Below are positions 9,338-18,974 of a stretch of 64,000 nucleotides of DNA, in pieces. Each line of letters starts with the position of its first letter. Position 1 is the stretch's first letter. The notes below the pieces were generated by a model that searched no databases, had not been told where the DNA came from, and was given only the letters and a program-made list of their open reading frames with translations. The translations under genes were made by a program, and so were the position numbers. The DNA is from Granulicella arctica (lineage in GTDB: Bacteria; Acidobacteriota; Terriglobia; Terriglobales; Acidobacteriaceae): positions 930,001 through 994,000 of the forward strand of contig NZ_JACCCW010000001.1 of the NCBI RefSeq assembly GCF_013410065.1. Direction: 5' to 3'.

Positions 9338-10243
9338 CTAGCGGAGGACGTTGCCGAGATGACCGTTGCAGGCTGCGAGTTTTGCTTCAGCGGTGGCATG
9401 GTCGACTCCAAGCTTCTGCATAACGATAGCAATCTTGACGCTGCCTGCTTCCTTCAAAAGCTCAGCGGCGGTGGGCTGGTCGCAGCCGGTGGCCGCCATG
9501 ACGATGCGCTGGCCGCGATCGACCAGCTTTTCGTTCGTCGTCTGGACGTTGACCATGAGGTTGCCGTAGGTCGCTCCGGTGCGGATCATCACGCCGGTCG
9601 AGAGCATATTGAGGACGAGTTTGGTGGCGGTGCCGGCCTTCATGCGGGTGCTGCCGGTGAGCACCTCGGGGCCGGTGGCAGGGGTGATGGCGATCTCTGC
9701 GGCCTGCGCGAGTGGTGAGCCGGGAACGCACGACAGCCCGATGGTCAGCGCTCCGAGGCACTTGGCATGCTCGATGGCGCCGAGGACGTACGGCGTACGG
9801 CCGCTGGCAGCGATGCCGACCAGCGTGTCGTGCTCAAAGACGCCGGGCTGGGCGAAGTGGTGCGCGGCCAGGTCCATGGCTCCCTCCTCGAAGGAGTCCT
9901 CGGAGTGCTCGCTGGACTTGCGAAGCGCGCTGTCGCCGCCTGCGATGATGCCTTGGAAGAGCGATGGCGGAACGGAGAAGGTCGGCGGGCACTCGGAGGC
10001 GTCGAGTACGCCGAGACGGCCACTGGTTCCTGCGCCGATGTAGAAGAGGCGACCGCCCTGTTCGAAGCGCTCGGCGATAGCGTCGATGGCGCAGGCGATG
10101 CTGGGCAGCTCCGCGGCGACGGCGGCGGCGATCTTCGCATCCTCGTCGTTGATGAGGCGGAGCATGTCGAGCGTGGACAGCTCGTCGATGCGGGCGGTTG
10201 CAGGGTTGCGGGCTTCGGTCAGGAGACTGGATAGGTTGGACAT
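9338..10243 (-). CDS. murQ: N-acetylmuramic acid 6-phosphate etherase MurQ
   Basis: Cytoplasmic cell-wall recycling enzyme that cleaves the lactyl ether of MurNAc 6-phosphate to give GlcNAc 6-phosphate. It is 301 residues from ATG 10243. The SIS-type sugar-isomerase fold shows FYIGAGTSGRLGVLDASECPPTF (residues 67-89, catalytic Glu84), VGIAASGRTPYVLGA, and the C-terminal PEVLTGSTRMKAGTATKLVLN block. The frame stays open far upstream (to 11305), but that part is antisense to the next gene. It stands alone and divergent from the 310-residue unknown protein; no murP or anmK is near. Confidence 0.95.
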   Translation of the reverse strand: MSNLSSLLTEARNPATARIDELSTLDMLRLINDEDAKIAAAVAAELPSIACAIDAIAERFEQGGRLFYIGAGTSGRLGVLDASECPPTFSVPPSLFQGIIAGGDSALRKSSEHSEDSFEEGAMDLAAHHFAQPGVFEHDTLVGIAASGRTPYVLGAIEHAKCLGALTIGLSCVPGSPLAQAAEIAITPATGPEVLTGSTRMKAGTATKLVLNMLSTGVMIRTGATYGNLMVNVQTTNEKLVDRGQRIVMAATGCDQPTAAELLKEAGSVKIAIVMQKLGVDHATAEAKLAACNGHLGNVLR

Positions 10244-10384
10244 GCGACTCCATGATGGCGGAAGGAGGGCTTCGGGAGCAACATTTCCTGAGCCGGAAGC
10301 TCCGCAAAGCGCAAAAGCCGATGCAGAGGGGAGGCCCAACCCGTAAAATAGAACAACAGCAAGACGCAAAGGAAGATAGAGCAG

Positions 10385-11317
10385 ATGAGTGCAGGGACGC
10401 AGGCGGTTTTGGCGGGGCAGGTAGAGTCGGCAGCACAGGCAGCCGGGCTGAAGGTAGTAGCAACGGTGGCAGCAGCCGATTTCTCGGGGAACCCGACGAC
10501 ACAGTTCACGCTGGCACTGGCAGCCGATCCGGCAAAGACCCAGCTTTTGGAGCTTAGCGACAGCTTCGAGTTCAGCCGCGCCGATCTGCTCGGCGAGGTG
10601 CAGGTCTATCTTGCCGAGACGGCAAAACGGCTCGTCAATCCACGTCCGGACTGCTATCTGAGCCTGCATGGCCTGCCGCTGAGCTTCGGCAAGTTCGTAT
10701 GGCCCTTCCACCAATCGACCTCGGGCGCGGACACGTCGCTGGTACACGGCGAGATCAACCTGGAGACAGGCGAGGAGAGCGTGCTGCACGCAAAGATCGC
10801 GGCTTCGATGACCATCACCTTCCGCGAGGTTGTGGCCGCTCCCGAACAGCCGTTCGCCGAGGGCTTCATCTACAACGCCGTCCGCAAGACGATGGACCAG
10901 GGCCAGCTCGAGTTGGTGAAGAGCGGTAATCGCCAGCCTGTCCCGGTCACGACACGCTACTACAGCGCAAAGCAGAAGAAATTCAGCTTCAACGACACGA
11001 CCGAGCCGCAGCGGCGGGCGTTTCTTGCGGCGAAGACGTACTGGCTCTCGGGCGTGCTGGGTGCAGGAGCACCGGTCTGGCTGCTCGACCCCAGGGACGC
11101 GCAGTACCTGAATGCGACGCTCGCCGAGCTGAAGCAATCGGTCGAGGCGCTGGTAGCCAGCGGGGAGATTCGTATAGCCGGCGACAAGGAATACGCTACC
11201 CCCACGGACGCCCTGATGAGCCGCAAGGAGCACTATGACGCCGAGCTGGCGCAGGCGCTCACGTTTATCAAGCCGACCTTCAACGAGGACATGCGCGGCG
11301 GTCATACCAATATGTAA
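10385..11317 (+). CDS. Conserved-looking protein of unknown function (310 aa)
   Basis: I do not recognise this family. The protein is soluble, with no signal peptide or membrane segment. It is rich in acidic and aromatic residues, with motifs such as CYLSLHGLPLSFGKFVWPFHQ (about 90-111), SMTITFREVVAAPEQPFAEGFIYN and a C-terminal charged tail ending GGHTNM. Alternating beta-like stretches and a helical C-terminal third are suggested. It is divergent from murQ with about 140 bp between the starts, so the two may share a control region; there is no evidence of a functional link. Coding potential is good: high-GC third positions and a long undisturbed frame. Confidence 0.7.
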   Translation: MSAGTQAVLAGQVESAAQAAGLKVVATVAAADFSGNPTTQFTLALAADPAKTQLLELSDSFEFSRADLLGEVQVYLAETAKRLVNPRPDCYLSLHGLPLSFGKFVWPFHQSTSGADTSLVHGEINLETGEESVLHAKIAASMTITFREVVAAPEQPFAEGFIYNAVRKTMDQGQLELVKSGNRQPVPVTTRYYSAKQKKFSFNDTTEPQRRAFLAAKTYWLSGVLGAGAPVWLLDPRDAQYLNATLAELKQSVEALVASGEIRIAGDKEYATPTDALMSRKEHYDAELAQALTFIKPTFNEDMRGGHTNM

Positions 11318-11350
11318 CTCGGCCGGTTCACAGCCTGTTCATGCAAAATT

Positions 11351-11370
11351 GCCAAACGTATACGTTTGGC
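11351..11370. promoter_or_regulatory. 20-bp perfect palindrome upstream of a small secreted protein gene
   Basis: GCCAAACGTA followed by its exact reverse complement, centred at 11360/11361, about 58 bp before ATG 11428. A 10+10 perfect dyad without spacer is typical of a dimeric repressor operator. It has no T tract, so a terminator for the upstream gene is less likely. The regulator is unknown. Confidence 0.55.
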
Positions 11371-11387
11371 GGTACTATCCTTGTCGG

Positions 11388-11413
11388 CCTTCAGGAGAAT
11401 TTCGACCTGAAGG
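11388..11413 (+). promoter_or_regulatory. Leader hairpin before the small secreted protein gene
   Basis: Perfect 8-bp inverted repeat CCTTCAGG (11388-11395) and CCTGAAGG (11406-11413) with a 10-nt loop. It ends just before the GAGGAA ribosome site and ATG 11428, so it would lie in the 5' untranslated region if transcription starts near the palindrome at 11351. Confidence 0.4.
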
Positions 11414-11427
11414 AAATGAGGAACGCA

Positions 11428-11757
11428 ATGAAAACACTAATTCGATTCGCAGCACCCGTAATGGCAGTAGCACTTCTTAGCGGCGCTCCTCTTTTCGCGC
11501 ACGCGCAGGCAGAAAACTCCGCTGTAGCACAGGACTGGAACACGCCCCCTCCGGGAACGGAGCAGGCACAGCAGGGCTACCGCGATGGCATTCAGGCAGC
11601 ACAACTGGACCATGCTGCAAAGCGTCCGATTGATCCCAAGGTGTCGCACCTGTATGTCCACCCCCCGGTAAAGGGAGCGGCTCGTGATGCGTACCGTTCG
11701 AGCTTTGAGGCGGGTTATCAGGCAGCAGTGAAGCACAGCACCCCAGGTGCGATGTAA
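11428..11757 (+). CDS. Small secreted protein of unknown function (109 aa)
   Basis: ATG 11428 is preceded by GAGGAA and gives a clear signal peptide (MKTLIRFAAPVMAVALL, cleavage near AHAQA). The mature part of about 80 residues carries two related helical segments, QQGYRDGIQAAQLDHAAKR and YRSSFEAGYQAAVKH, separated by a Pro-rich linker (DPKVSHLYVHPPVKG). No enzymatic motif is seen. A palindrome and a hairpin lie upstream and a terminator at 11801 follows, so it is a self-contained unit. Function unknown; export to periplasm or outside is inferred. Confidence 0.75.
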   Translation: MKTLIRFAAPVMAVALLSGAPLFAHAQAENSAVAQDWNTPPPGTEQAQQGYRDGIQAAQLDHAAKRPIDPKVSHLYVHPPVKGAARDAYRSSFEAGYQAAVKHSTPGAM

Positions 11758-11800
11758 TCACCGGAAGGTTCAATCCTCCCCAAATGGCTCAGACGAGCAG

Positions 11801-11831
11801 CAGAATGGCCCCCGAACAGGGGGCCATTCTG
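11801..11831. terminator. Hairpin terminator
   Basis: Perfect 13-bp stem CAGAATGGCCCCC / GGGGGCCATTCTG with a 5-nt loop, followed by TTTG on the plus strand. It lies between the convergent small secreted protein gene and the glycosyltransferase gene. Confidence 0.75.
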
Positions 11832-11861
11832 TTTGCGGCAAAGACGGCTGTTTGTCTTCAA

Positions 11862-13013
11862 TTAGCGGCGATTTACACCGAGCAGACTGAGAAAGAAGCT
11901 GCCGAAGATCGCCTCGACACCCAACATGAACGCTGTCGCAGAGGGCAGGGTGAGGCGCAGCATTCGCTGTGGAGATAGCTCGCCGTAGCCTGTTGCATGC
12001 CAGATCATGAGGGCGTAAATGAGGATACCGGCACCGGTCAGCAGCAGAGCGCAGCCAAAGAGAAGACCGACTTCGAGCGTGATGAACTTGAAGAGGCGTT
12101 CGAAGCTGGGATTCTTCGGCAGAAACCCTTCCTGGGTTCCGAAGACCTTGGCACTGACCGCAAAGACTGAGATATGCGCTCCGATCAGAACGAGACCGAG
12201 AGAATAGGTCAGCGTATCGACGTCGAAGGTCCAGCGACCGACCGTCTGCGGTCCCATGATCAAGAAGAGTGAGATCACAAAACCGACGAGAAAGGTGACG
12301 AGTCCGGGATAGAAGAAGAGCCAACGAGGGCTGTACAGAAGCAGAAAGCGCAGGTGCCTCCAGCCATCACGCCAGGAGCGTAGATGAGGTGGTCGGCTGC
12401 GGCCATCCGGGGAAAGTGTAGTAGCAACCTCGGTCATGCGGAGACCGGCGAGCGAGGATTTGACGACCATCTCGCTGGCAAACTCCATGCCTGTCGTACG
12501 CAGGCCGAGGCCGAGGATGGAGTCGCGACGGAAGGCACGCAAACCACAGTGGAAGTCACGGACCGGGATTCTGAAGAAGAGTCTGCCGATCGCGCTCAGG
12601 ACCGGGTTGCCGAGGTACCGGTGGAGCGGAGGCATGGCGCCGGGCTTGATGCCTCCCATGAAGCGGTTCCCCATAACCAGGTCATAGCCGGAGTCCAACA
12701 CGGGGACGAAGCGGGGCAGATGACCGAAATCGTAGCTGGCATCGGCATCGGCCATCATCACATACTTGCCGCGGGCAGCTTCAATGCCGGCGATCAGCGC
12801 TGCGCCATAGCCGCGCGTTGGAACATTGACGACACGCGCTCCCTCGTCGATGGCAATCTGCTGGGAACCGTCCGTGCTTCCGTTATCCGCGATCAGCACC
12901 TCCCCCTCGACTTGGTTGTCCCGCAGGGCAGTGACCGCCTGACGAACGCAGAAGGCAAGCGTCTCCGCTTCGTTCAGACAGGGCATCAGGATGGTAAGAG
13001 TGAGATCGCTCAT
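11862..13013 (-). CDS. Family 2 glycosyltransferase (dolichyl-phosphate mannosyltransferase/DPMS-like), membrane-anchored
   Basis: GT-A fold transferase: N-terminal TILMPCLNEAETLAFCV, IADNGSTDGSQQIA and the DxD-type nucleotide-binding motif in MMADADASYDF, followed by DFHCGLRAFRRDSI. Residues about 235-383 hold four hydrophobic segments (RWLFFYPGLVTFLVGFVISL, LTYSLGLVLIGAHISVFAV and two nearer the C-terminus), so it is anchored in the inner membrane. Such enzymes move a sugar from NDP-sugar to polyprenyl phosphate or a lipid-linked glycan. It lies 40 bp downstream of the GT-C-like gene on the same strand; the pair suggests lipid-linked donor synthesis plus transfer. Confidence 0.85.
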   Translation of the reverse strand: MSDLTLTILMPCLNEAETLAFCVRQAVTALRDNQVEGEVLIADNGSTDGSQQIAIDEGARVVNVPTRGYGAALIAGIEAARGKYVMMADADASYDFGHLPRFVPVLDSGYDLVMGNRFMGGIKPGAMPPLHRYLGNPVLSAIGRLFFRIPVRDFHCGLRAFRRDSILGLGLRTTGMEFASEMVVKSSLAGLRMTEVATTLSPDGRSRPPHLRSWRDGWRHLRFLLLYSPRWLFFYPGLVTFLVGFVISLFLIMGPQTVGRWTFDVDTLTYSLGLVLIGAHISVFAVSAKVFGTQEGFLPKNPSFERLFKFITLEVGLLFGCALLLTGAGILIYALMIWHATGYGELSPQRMLRLTLPSATAFMLGVEAIFGSFFLSLLGVNRR

Positions 13014-13053
13014 AACTGTGTGTAGAACCTCATGCTAACAAAAGGAATGCGCG

Positions 13054-14934
13054 TCAGTGCGCAACGCCATCCGCCATGGCCGGAGTTGGGACTCCCTGAG
13101 CAGGCAGATTGAGAGGAAACTCGTAGAAGTGCGTGTCTGCCAGCTCATGCCAACCAGCCGATGCAGGCGTCGTCCCGGTCATCTCTCCGGGTTGCGCAAA
13201 GTGGCCTACAAGAACCTTTCCACCCTGTTGGCGCACGACGTCGAACATCTTGTCCCGATTGCCGAGGCCGGCAAGAAAGGGGTATACCTCACCGGTATCG
13301 TAGACCTCAGTCAGGATCCGAACACCGGCGAGACGAGCCCAGTAATGATCGTCCAGGCAGGCGCGATAGCCGATGCAGGCAATGGTGTCGCCCGGGCCGA
13401 CCCCGAGCGCATTGAGAGCCTGGGCCGTGTGCACCATCTCGGCGTCATACCAGCCGCCAGGGGAACCGGCAGCGGACAGATAGCGGCGCAGATCGAGTAC
13501 CGTGCGGCCCGATTCGCCGGCAAAAAGCAACGCGAACAGCAGGGCTAATACGGAGGCCGTCTTAAAGATTCCGGTGGGACGCTGAACCGCCTCGGCTGCG
13601 GGCGACACCTGCAACATCGCAAAGAGAGGAAGAACGAGGGCGAGGTAGCCGATCGTAACGTAGCGCTCCTCAATATTGACCATGCCGTAGATGCCCCATA
13701 TGCCGAGACCAAGAAGAATTGGAGTCAGCCAGAAGGCGTTGGCAGTGGGTCTCCAGCCAGCGCGCAGGCGGCTTCCAAGGAAGATCAGCAGACCGAGAAG
13801 AATCCAGCCTTCCGGATGGTTGAAAATGTATCGGAAGACCAGGACGACATTACGGGAGACGCGTGGGATCTCGCCACGGAGAGTGTTGTGCGGCTTGATC
13901 GAATCGTTCCAGAAGGTCGCGTCGAACCAGTCCGGATAGGTTCCATAGGGCAGCAGCTTGTAACTGAAGACCTGAGGCGCGTGGAGCAATTCCTTCTCGG
14001 GATGCTTGAGGCGGACCTCGGCCGAGCCAAACTGGCTGGTCTGGTAGGGCTGCAAATGCATCTTCTCAGTTCCACCCACATACCAGGCGTAGTTGAGGGC
14101 ACCGGAATCCCCAAAATCGAAGTGGCCCTTCTGCTTCGACAACGCTGCAATGTAGGGTCCTGCGACGAGGGCAAAGCAGACGAACGCGAGCCCCCCTGCA
14201 ACGAGAGCGCGCACTGGAGCGTGCCTCTGCCAGATCCAGCGGAAGGCCACCAGCGCAAGAATGCAGAGCAATGTGAACAGGAATGCAAACGATTTGGTGA
14301 GGTAGGCCAGCCCAAGCGCAACGCCCATCAGCGCTGCGTAGCGCAGCAGTCCCGTCGCGAGGTGGTTGAGCAGCGCCGCTAGCCCCAGCAACAACAGCGC
14401 CTGAAGCAGAGCGTCGGGGCGCACCTTGCCCAGGCTCAACTCGCGCTGGGTAGCAATCAGCAGAAGGCCGACGCCGATATAACGAAGCGCATATCGCTCC
14501 AGAAGAAAGATGCCGGCACCCGTATTTGCCGTCTCGCGTGCGGTGCGGAGGCGGATGATCGAGTCCGTAAACGCCACGACAGCGACCATCTCCAGCAGAA
14601 AGATGCCGAAGTTGGTCATATAGTACGCGTGCAGCTCGGTGTATCGAGTGGCATGGAAGACGATATGACCGAGGGCAAGGGCCGCAGGATAGAGCGGATT
14701 CCAGTAGGCGTTCACCGCACCGGCCCATTGATGCGACCGCAGCAGGTCCCCAATATCCATATAGGCTACGGCATCGCCATCGATCTGATACTTGTCGTAG
14801 AGGGCGTATCCAAAGGTGACTACGACCGCGAGGGCACAGAAGAAAGGCCACAGACGGCGCAACCACAGGATGAAGGGTTCGGCCTCAGGCTGGACATCAT
14901 TTCGATGCCGGTCTTCCGCACGATACTCGGTCAT
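13054..14934 (-). CDS. Polytopic membrane protein, putative GT-C type glycosyltransferase
   Basis: 626 residues with about ten or more hydrophobic helices and a soluble C-terminal part (about 480-626). After the first helix comes DGDAVAYMDIGDLL, an acidic loop like the catalytic Asp loop of PMT/ArnT-type GT-C transferases that use polyprenyl-phosphate sugars. It lies directly upstream of the GT2 gene, which would make such a donor. The family is not recognised more precisely, so transferase function is inference from topology, the acidic loop and neighbour. Confidence 0.65.
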   Translation of the reverse strand: MTEYRAEDRHRNDVQPEAEPFILWLRRLWPFFCALAVVVTFGYALYDKYQIDGDAVAYMDIGDLLRSHQWAGAVNAYWNPLYPAALALGHIVFHATRYTELHAYYMTNFGIFLLEMVAVVAFTDSIIRLRTARETANTGAGIFLLERYALRYIGVGLLLIATQRELSLGKVRPDALLQALLLLGLAALLNHLATGLLRYAALMGVALGLAYLTKSFAFLFTLLCILALVAFRWIWQRHAPVRALVAGGLAFVCFALVAGPYIAALSKQKGHFDFGDSGALNYAWYVGGTEKMHLQPYQTSQFGSAEVRLKHPEKELLHAPQVFSYKLLPYGTYPDWFDATFWNDSIKPHNTLRGEIPRVSRNVVLVFRYIFNHPEGWILLGLLIFLGSRLRAGWRPTANAFWLTPILLGLGIWGIYGMVNIEERYVTIGYLALVLPLFAMLQVSPAAEAVQRPTGIFKTASVLALLFALLFAGESGRTVLDLRRYLSAAGSPGGWYDAEMVHTAQALNALGVGPGDTIACIGYRACLDDHYWARLAGVRILTEVYDTGEVYPFLAGLGNRDKMFDVVRQQGGKVLVGHFAQPGEMTGTTPASAGWHELADTHFYEFPLNLPAQGVPTPAMADGVAH

Positions 14935-15046
14935 ATTCCTCCAGGAAAGCTACGTCCATTATGGCAGACGGCGAAGCGGTGCCAGGAAGATGCTTGCTGT
15001 AAAGCGAGTGCTCCTGCATCGCAACCACCATGGAGCAAACAGACAA

Positions 15047-15070
15047 AGAGCCACCCACACGGATGGCCCT
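15047..15070 (-). terminator. Terminator downstream of rpoD
   Basis: On the minus strand AGGGCCATCC-GTGT-GGGTGGCTCT folds into a 10-bp stem with two G-U pairs, followed by TTTGTCTGTTT. It is about 55 bp past the rpoD stop. Confidence 0.6.
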
Positions 15071-15125
15071 TTTGAAAGAACAACAGCATCTGGCGCTCAC
15101 TGCTCGAGTGCGCAGCCCAACCGCT

Positions 15126-16838
<1,713 letters not shown>

Positions 16839-16873
16839 GGTGGAACGCGCTCCTGCGGGAGAAAATTTTTGGA

Positions 16874-16900
16874 ATAGCCGCTCCCGATAAGCGGAGCTAT
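16874..16900 (-). promoter_or_regulatory. Hairpin in the rpoD leader region
   Basis: ATAGCTCCGC ... GCGGCTAT on the minus strand forms an 8-bp stem with a 2-nt bulge about 35 nt upstream of the rpoD GTG. It has no terminator-type T tract on the rpoD strand. The role is unknown and could be chance. Confidence 0.3.
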
Positions 16901-17055
16901 CCCTTGGTTGTTTCGGGGTCGATGGGGGATTTTGGTGCGGTTAAGACCGCGGTGGCAAACCCGTTGACCTCGGATGGGTCTGGGCATTCAAAGGCACACG
17001 TCCCCAGCGAATCACAGAATACCATACATTTAGACGCACCCAGCGATGAAAAGAC

Positions 17056-17307
17056 TCAGACGGCAAAAAGACTCGGCGGAGCCTCCCGGAGCGCCTCGCC
17101 TTTGGCTCCCTCTTGATGCCGAGGGCACCGGCGCTTGAAGATATCGCAGCCGTTCGAGCCGTACTCATGCTGGCAATGGGAGCATCGCATGCGATAGATC
17201 GTCTGGCCGGGGAAGCTCTCGGACGGAAAGCCTGTCTTCGCGATGACGACCTGTCCGTGCCGGTTCTTATACCCCGGGTCTGTACTTGGAAACCGTGCCA
17301 CTACCAT
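17056..17307 (-). CDS. Small Cys-rich (zinc-ribbon-like) protein of unknown function (83 aa)
   Basis: The core reads GYKNRHGQVV, GFPSES, QTIYRMRCSHCQHEYGSNG and DIFKRRCPRHQEG. A CxxC pair, a second Cys and a CPxH form a probable zinc site. I believe it resembles a widespread short uncharacterised family whose members share GQ...C..C...YG.NG.DIF.R.CP, but this is from memory. It starts 14 bp after the flippase stop on the same strand; GGAGAG abuts ATG 17307, so GTG 17301 is an equally good start. An open frame upstream to 17448 only overlaps the flippase and is not used. The role is unknown; nucleic-acid binding is a guess. Confidence 0.6.
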   Translation of the reverse strand: MVVARFPSTDPGYKNRHGQVVIAKTGFPSESFPGQTIYRMRCSHCQHEYGSNGCDIFKRRCPRHQEGAKGEALREAPPSLFAV

Positions 17308-17320
17308 CTCTCCGAGAACA

Positions 17321-18853
17321 TCAGCCCTTTTCCGGCACAGGCGTCCGGAACTTGCTGGAAAATTGGCCGCCAACCTTGCTGATGACGTCCCCGACACCGA
17401 ACAGAGGCCACGCCACCCCAGCCACCACCGCACCCGAAGCAACCGCAATCGCCACCTGCCACACCAGGGTAAACGAAGCCGTCTTATGCAACAGGAGCAG
17501 CGCTAACAGCAACGATGGAATACAGATACCGATCAACCGACGTAAGAACGTAAGCTCCAGCGGCTCAATTTCAGCAAAGAGCTTCATGTTCAGCCGCATG
17601 ATGAAGATCATCTGGAAGACCTCCACAAGCAACCAGGTCCACAGAAAGCCAACAACCCCGAACAGAGGCACCGTGGCCAACGAAAGGACTGTCATCGCCA
17701 TGTAGCTGCCGAACATGATTCGGGAGAGCTCTTCATGCGTGTTCGTCGAAAACTGAAACTGGAACTTGTGCTCTTTGAGACTGACCACCATCGAAATCGC
17801 CGCGGAGAGCATGTACGGATAAGGGGAGAAGAGCTCTGCGCGCTTGTGCATCCAAACGGTAATCAGCACTGGGGAGAGCACCAGCACACCAGTGTTCACC
17901 AGCGGAATCAGGAAGAAAATGAACCGCTCAGAATAATCGTAGAGCCGCGAAAGACCAGGCCAATCGCGGCGTCCGAACATGGTCGTAATCTCCGCGCCCA
18001 TCGACTGGGTAAACATCGCCAGCAGCTGACGGCACATCGAAAACACCATCCGCATCACGATAAAACCAGCTACCGCGACCGGTCCCATAAAGCGCTGGAT
18101 GACGATCAGAGGAACCTGGTAGGTGATGTAGGTCGAGATCTCGATCAAGCCAAAGTATCCGCTCTTATGCAAGATCTCCGAGCTAACCGAACCATCCCAA
18201 TAACGGAGGCTCGGAAAGAGAGCGGGAGCAGTACGGCGCAGGTCGATCAAAACGATCACCATGCAGACGAGCATCACCAACACCTGCGCCCCGGCCAGCA
18301 CCGGGAATGGCAGCTTTAACACGACGCAGGCGAGCAGGCTCAACGAGTTGAGCAGCGTTTGGAAGTTACCCCAGTAGGCTCCGCGATGCGCCAGCGAGAC
18401 ACCCATAAAGATGCCGGTAAAGTAGCCATACAGGATGTTAAGCAGAAGCTGACAGGCCAACAGGTAGGCGGTCAACTGGCTGGCGCGATAGCCAATCGTT
18501 TTGAGCCTGAGAAGGCTCTCCAGTGGGATCGCAAAGACCACCAGACAAAGCACCAGCGCGATGAAAATAATCCCCAGCAGCAGACGCAGCGCCGTCGATT
18601 GCCGAATCTGGTAGTCCTGAACGTCTCCACGGTTATAGCGGACCGCAAGGTCCTGATTCATATAGGTCTGCACGCCGAAGTTCAGCATGCCGAGCGCGGC
18701 CACCGCTCCTGACATGACGCCCCACTCGCCAAAGCCTGCGGTCGAATACCGCGCCATGAAGATAGGAGGCATAATCACCTGCTGCAAGATCATCAGCAGG
18801 CGTCCCGTAAACATGGCGCCTAAGTTTTTGAGAATGCGTGTAAAACCAGCCAT
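17321..18853 (-). CDS. Polysaccharide flippase (Wzx/MATE-like, MOP superfamily)
   Basis: 510 residues with 12-14 hydrophobic helices over the whole length and short polar loops, opening with TRILKNLGAMFTGRLLMILQ, the start typical of O-antigen or teichoic-acid flippases. It would move lipid-linked sugar units across the inner membrane. It sits between dnaG and rpoD on the same strand, with no polymerase or wzz gene near; the two membrane glycosyltransferase-type genes at 11.9-14.9 kb could act in the same pathway (inference). The substrate cannot be predicted. Confidence 0.85.
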   Translation of the reverse strand: MAGFTRILKNLGAMFTGRLLMILQQVIMPPIFMARYSTAGFGEWGVMSGAVAALGMLNFGVQTYMNQDLAVRYNRGDVQDYQIRQSTALRLLLGIIFIALVLCLVVFAIPLESLLRLKTIGYRASQLTAYLLACQLLLNILYGYFTGIFMGVSLAHRGAYWGNFQTLLNSLSLLACVVLKLPFPVLAGAQVLVMLVCMVIVLIDLRRTAPALFPSLRYWDGSVSSEILHKSGYFGLIEISTYITYQVPLIVIQRFMGPVAVAGFIVMRMVFSMCRQLLAMFTQSMGAEITTMFGRRDWPGLSRLYDYSERFIFFLIPLVNTGVLVLSPVLITVWMHKRAELFSPYPYMLSAAISMVVSLKEHKFQFQFSTNTHEELSRIMFGSYMAMTVLSLATVPLFGVVGFLWTWLLVEVFQMIFIMRLNMKLFAEIEPLELTFLRRLIGICIPSLLLALLLLHKTASFTLVWQVAIAVASGAVVAGVAWPLFGVGDVISKVGGQFSSKFRTPVPEKG

Positions 18854-18974
18854 CAGGGTTTGAAGTCTCTCCGGGGCGCAGATAGCGTGCCGTATCTGTC
18901 GATTCTACCGTGTGAGGCGGTTATCTCTTGTCAATCTTCGACGCTTCCAGAAGGTAGCGCTTTCCAAAACACCT

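Noticed and set aside
10244..11305. Upstream extension of the murQ frame (about 350 extra residues)
   Set aside because: MurQ begins at ATG 10243 by homology; the extension is antisense to a better gene at 10385-11317 and has Cys/Arg-rich low-quality composition.
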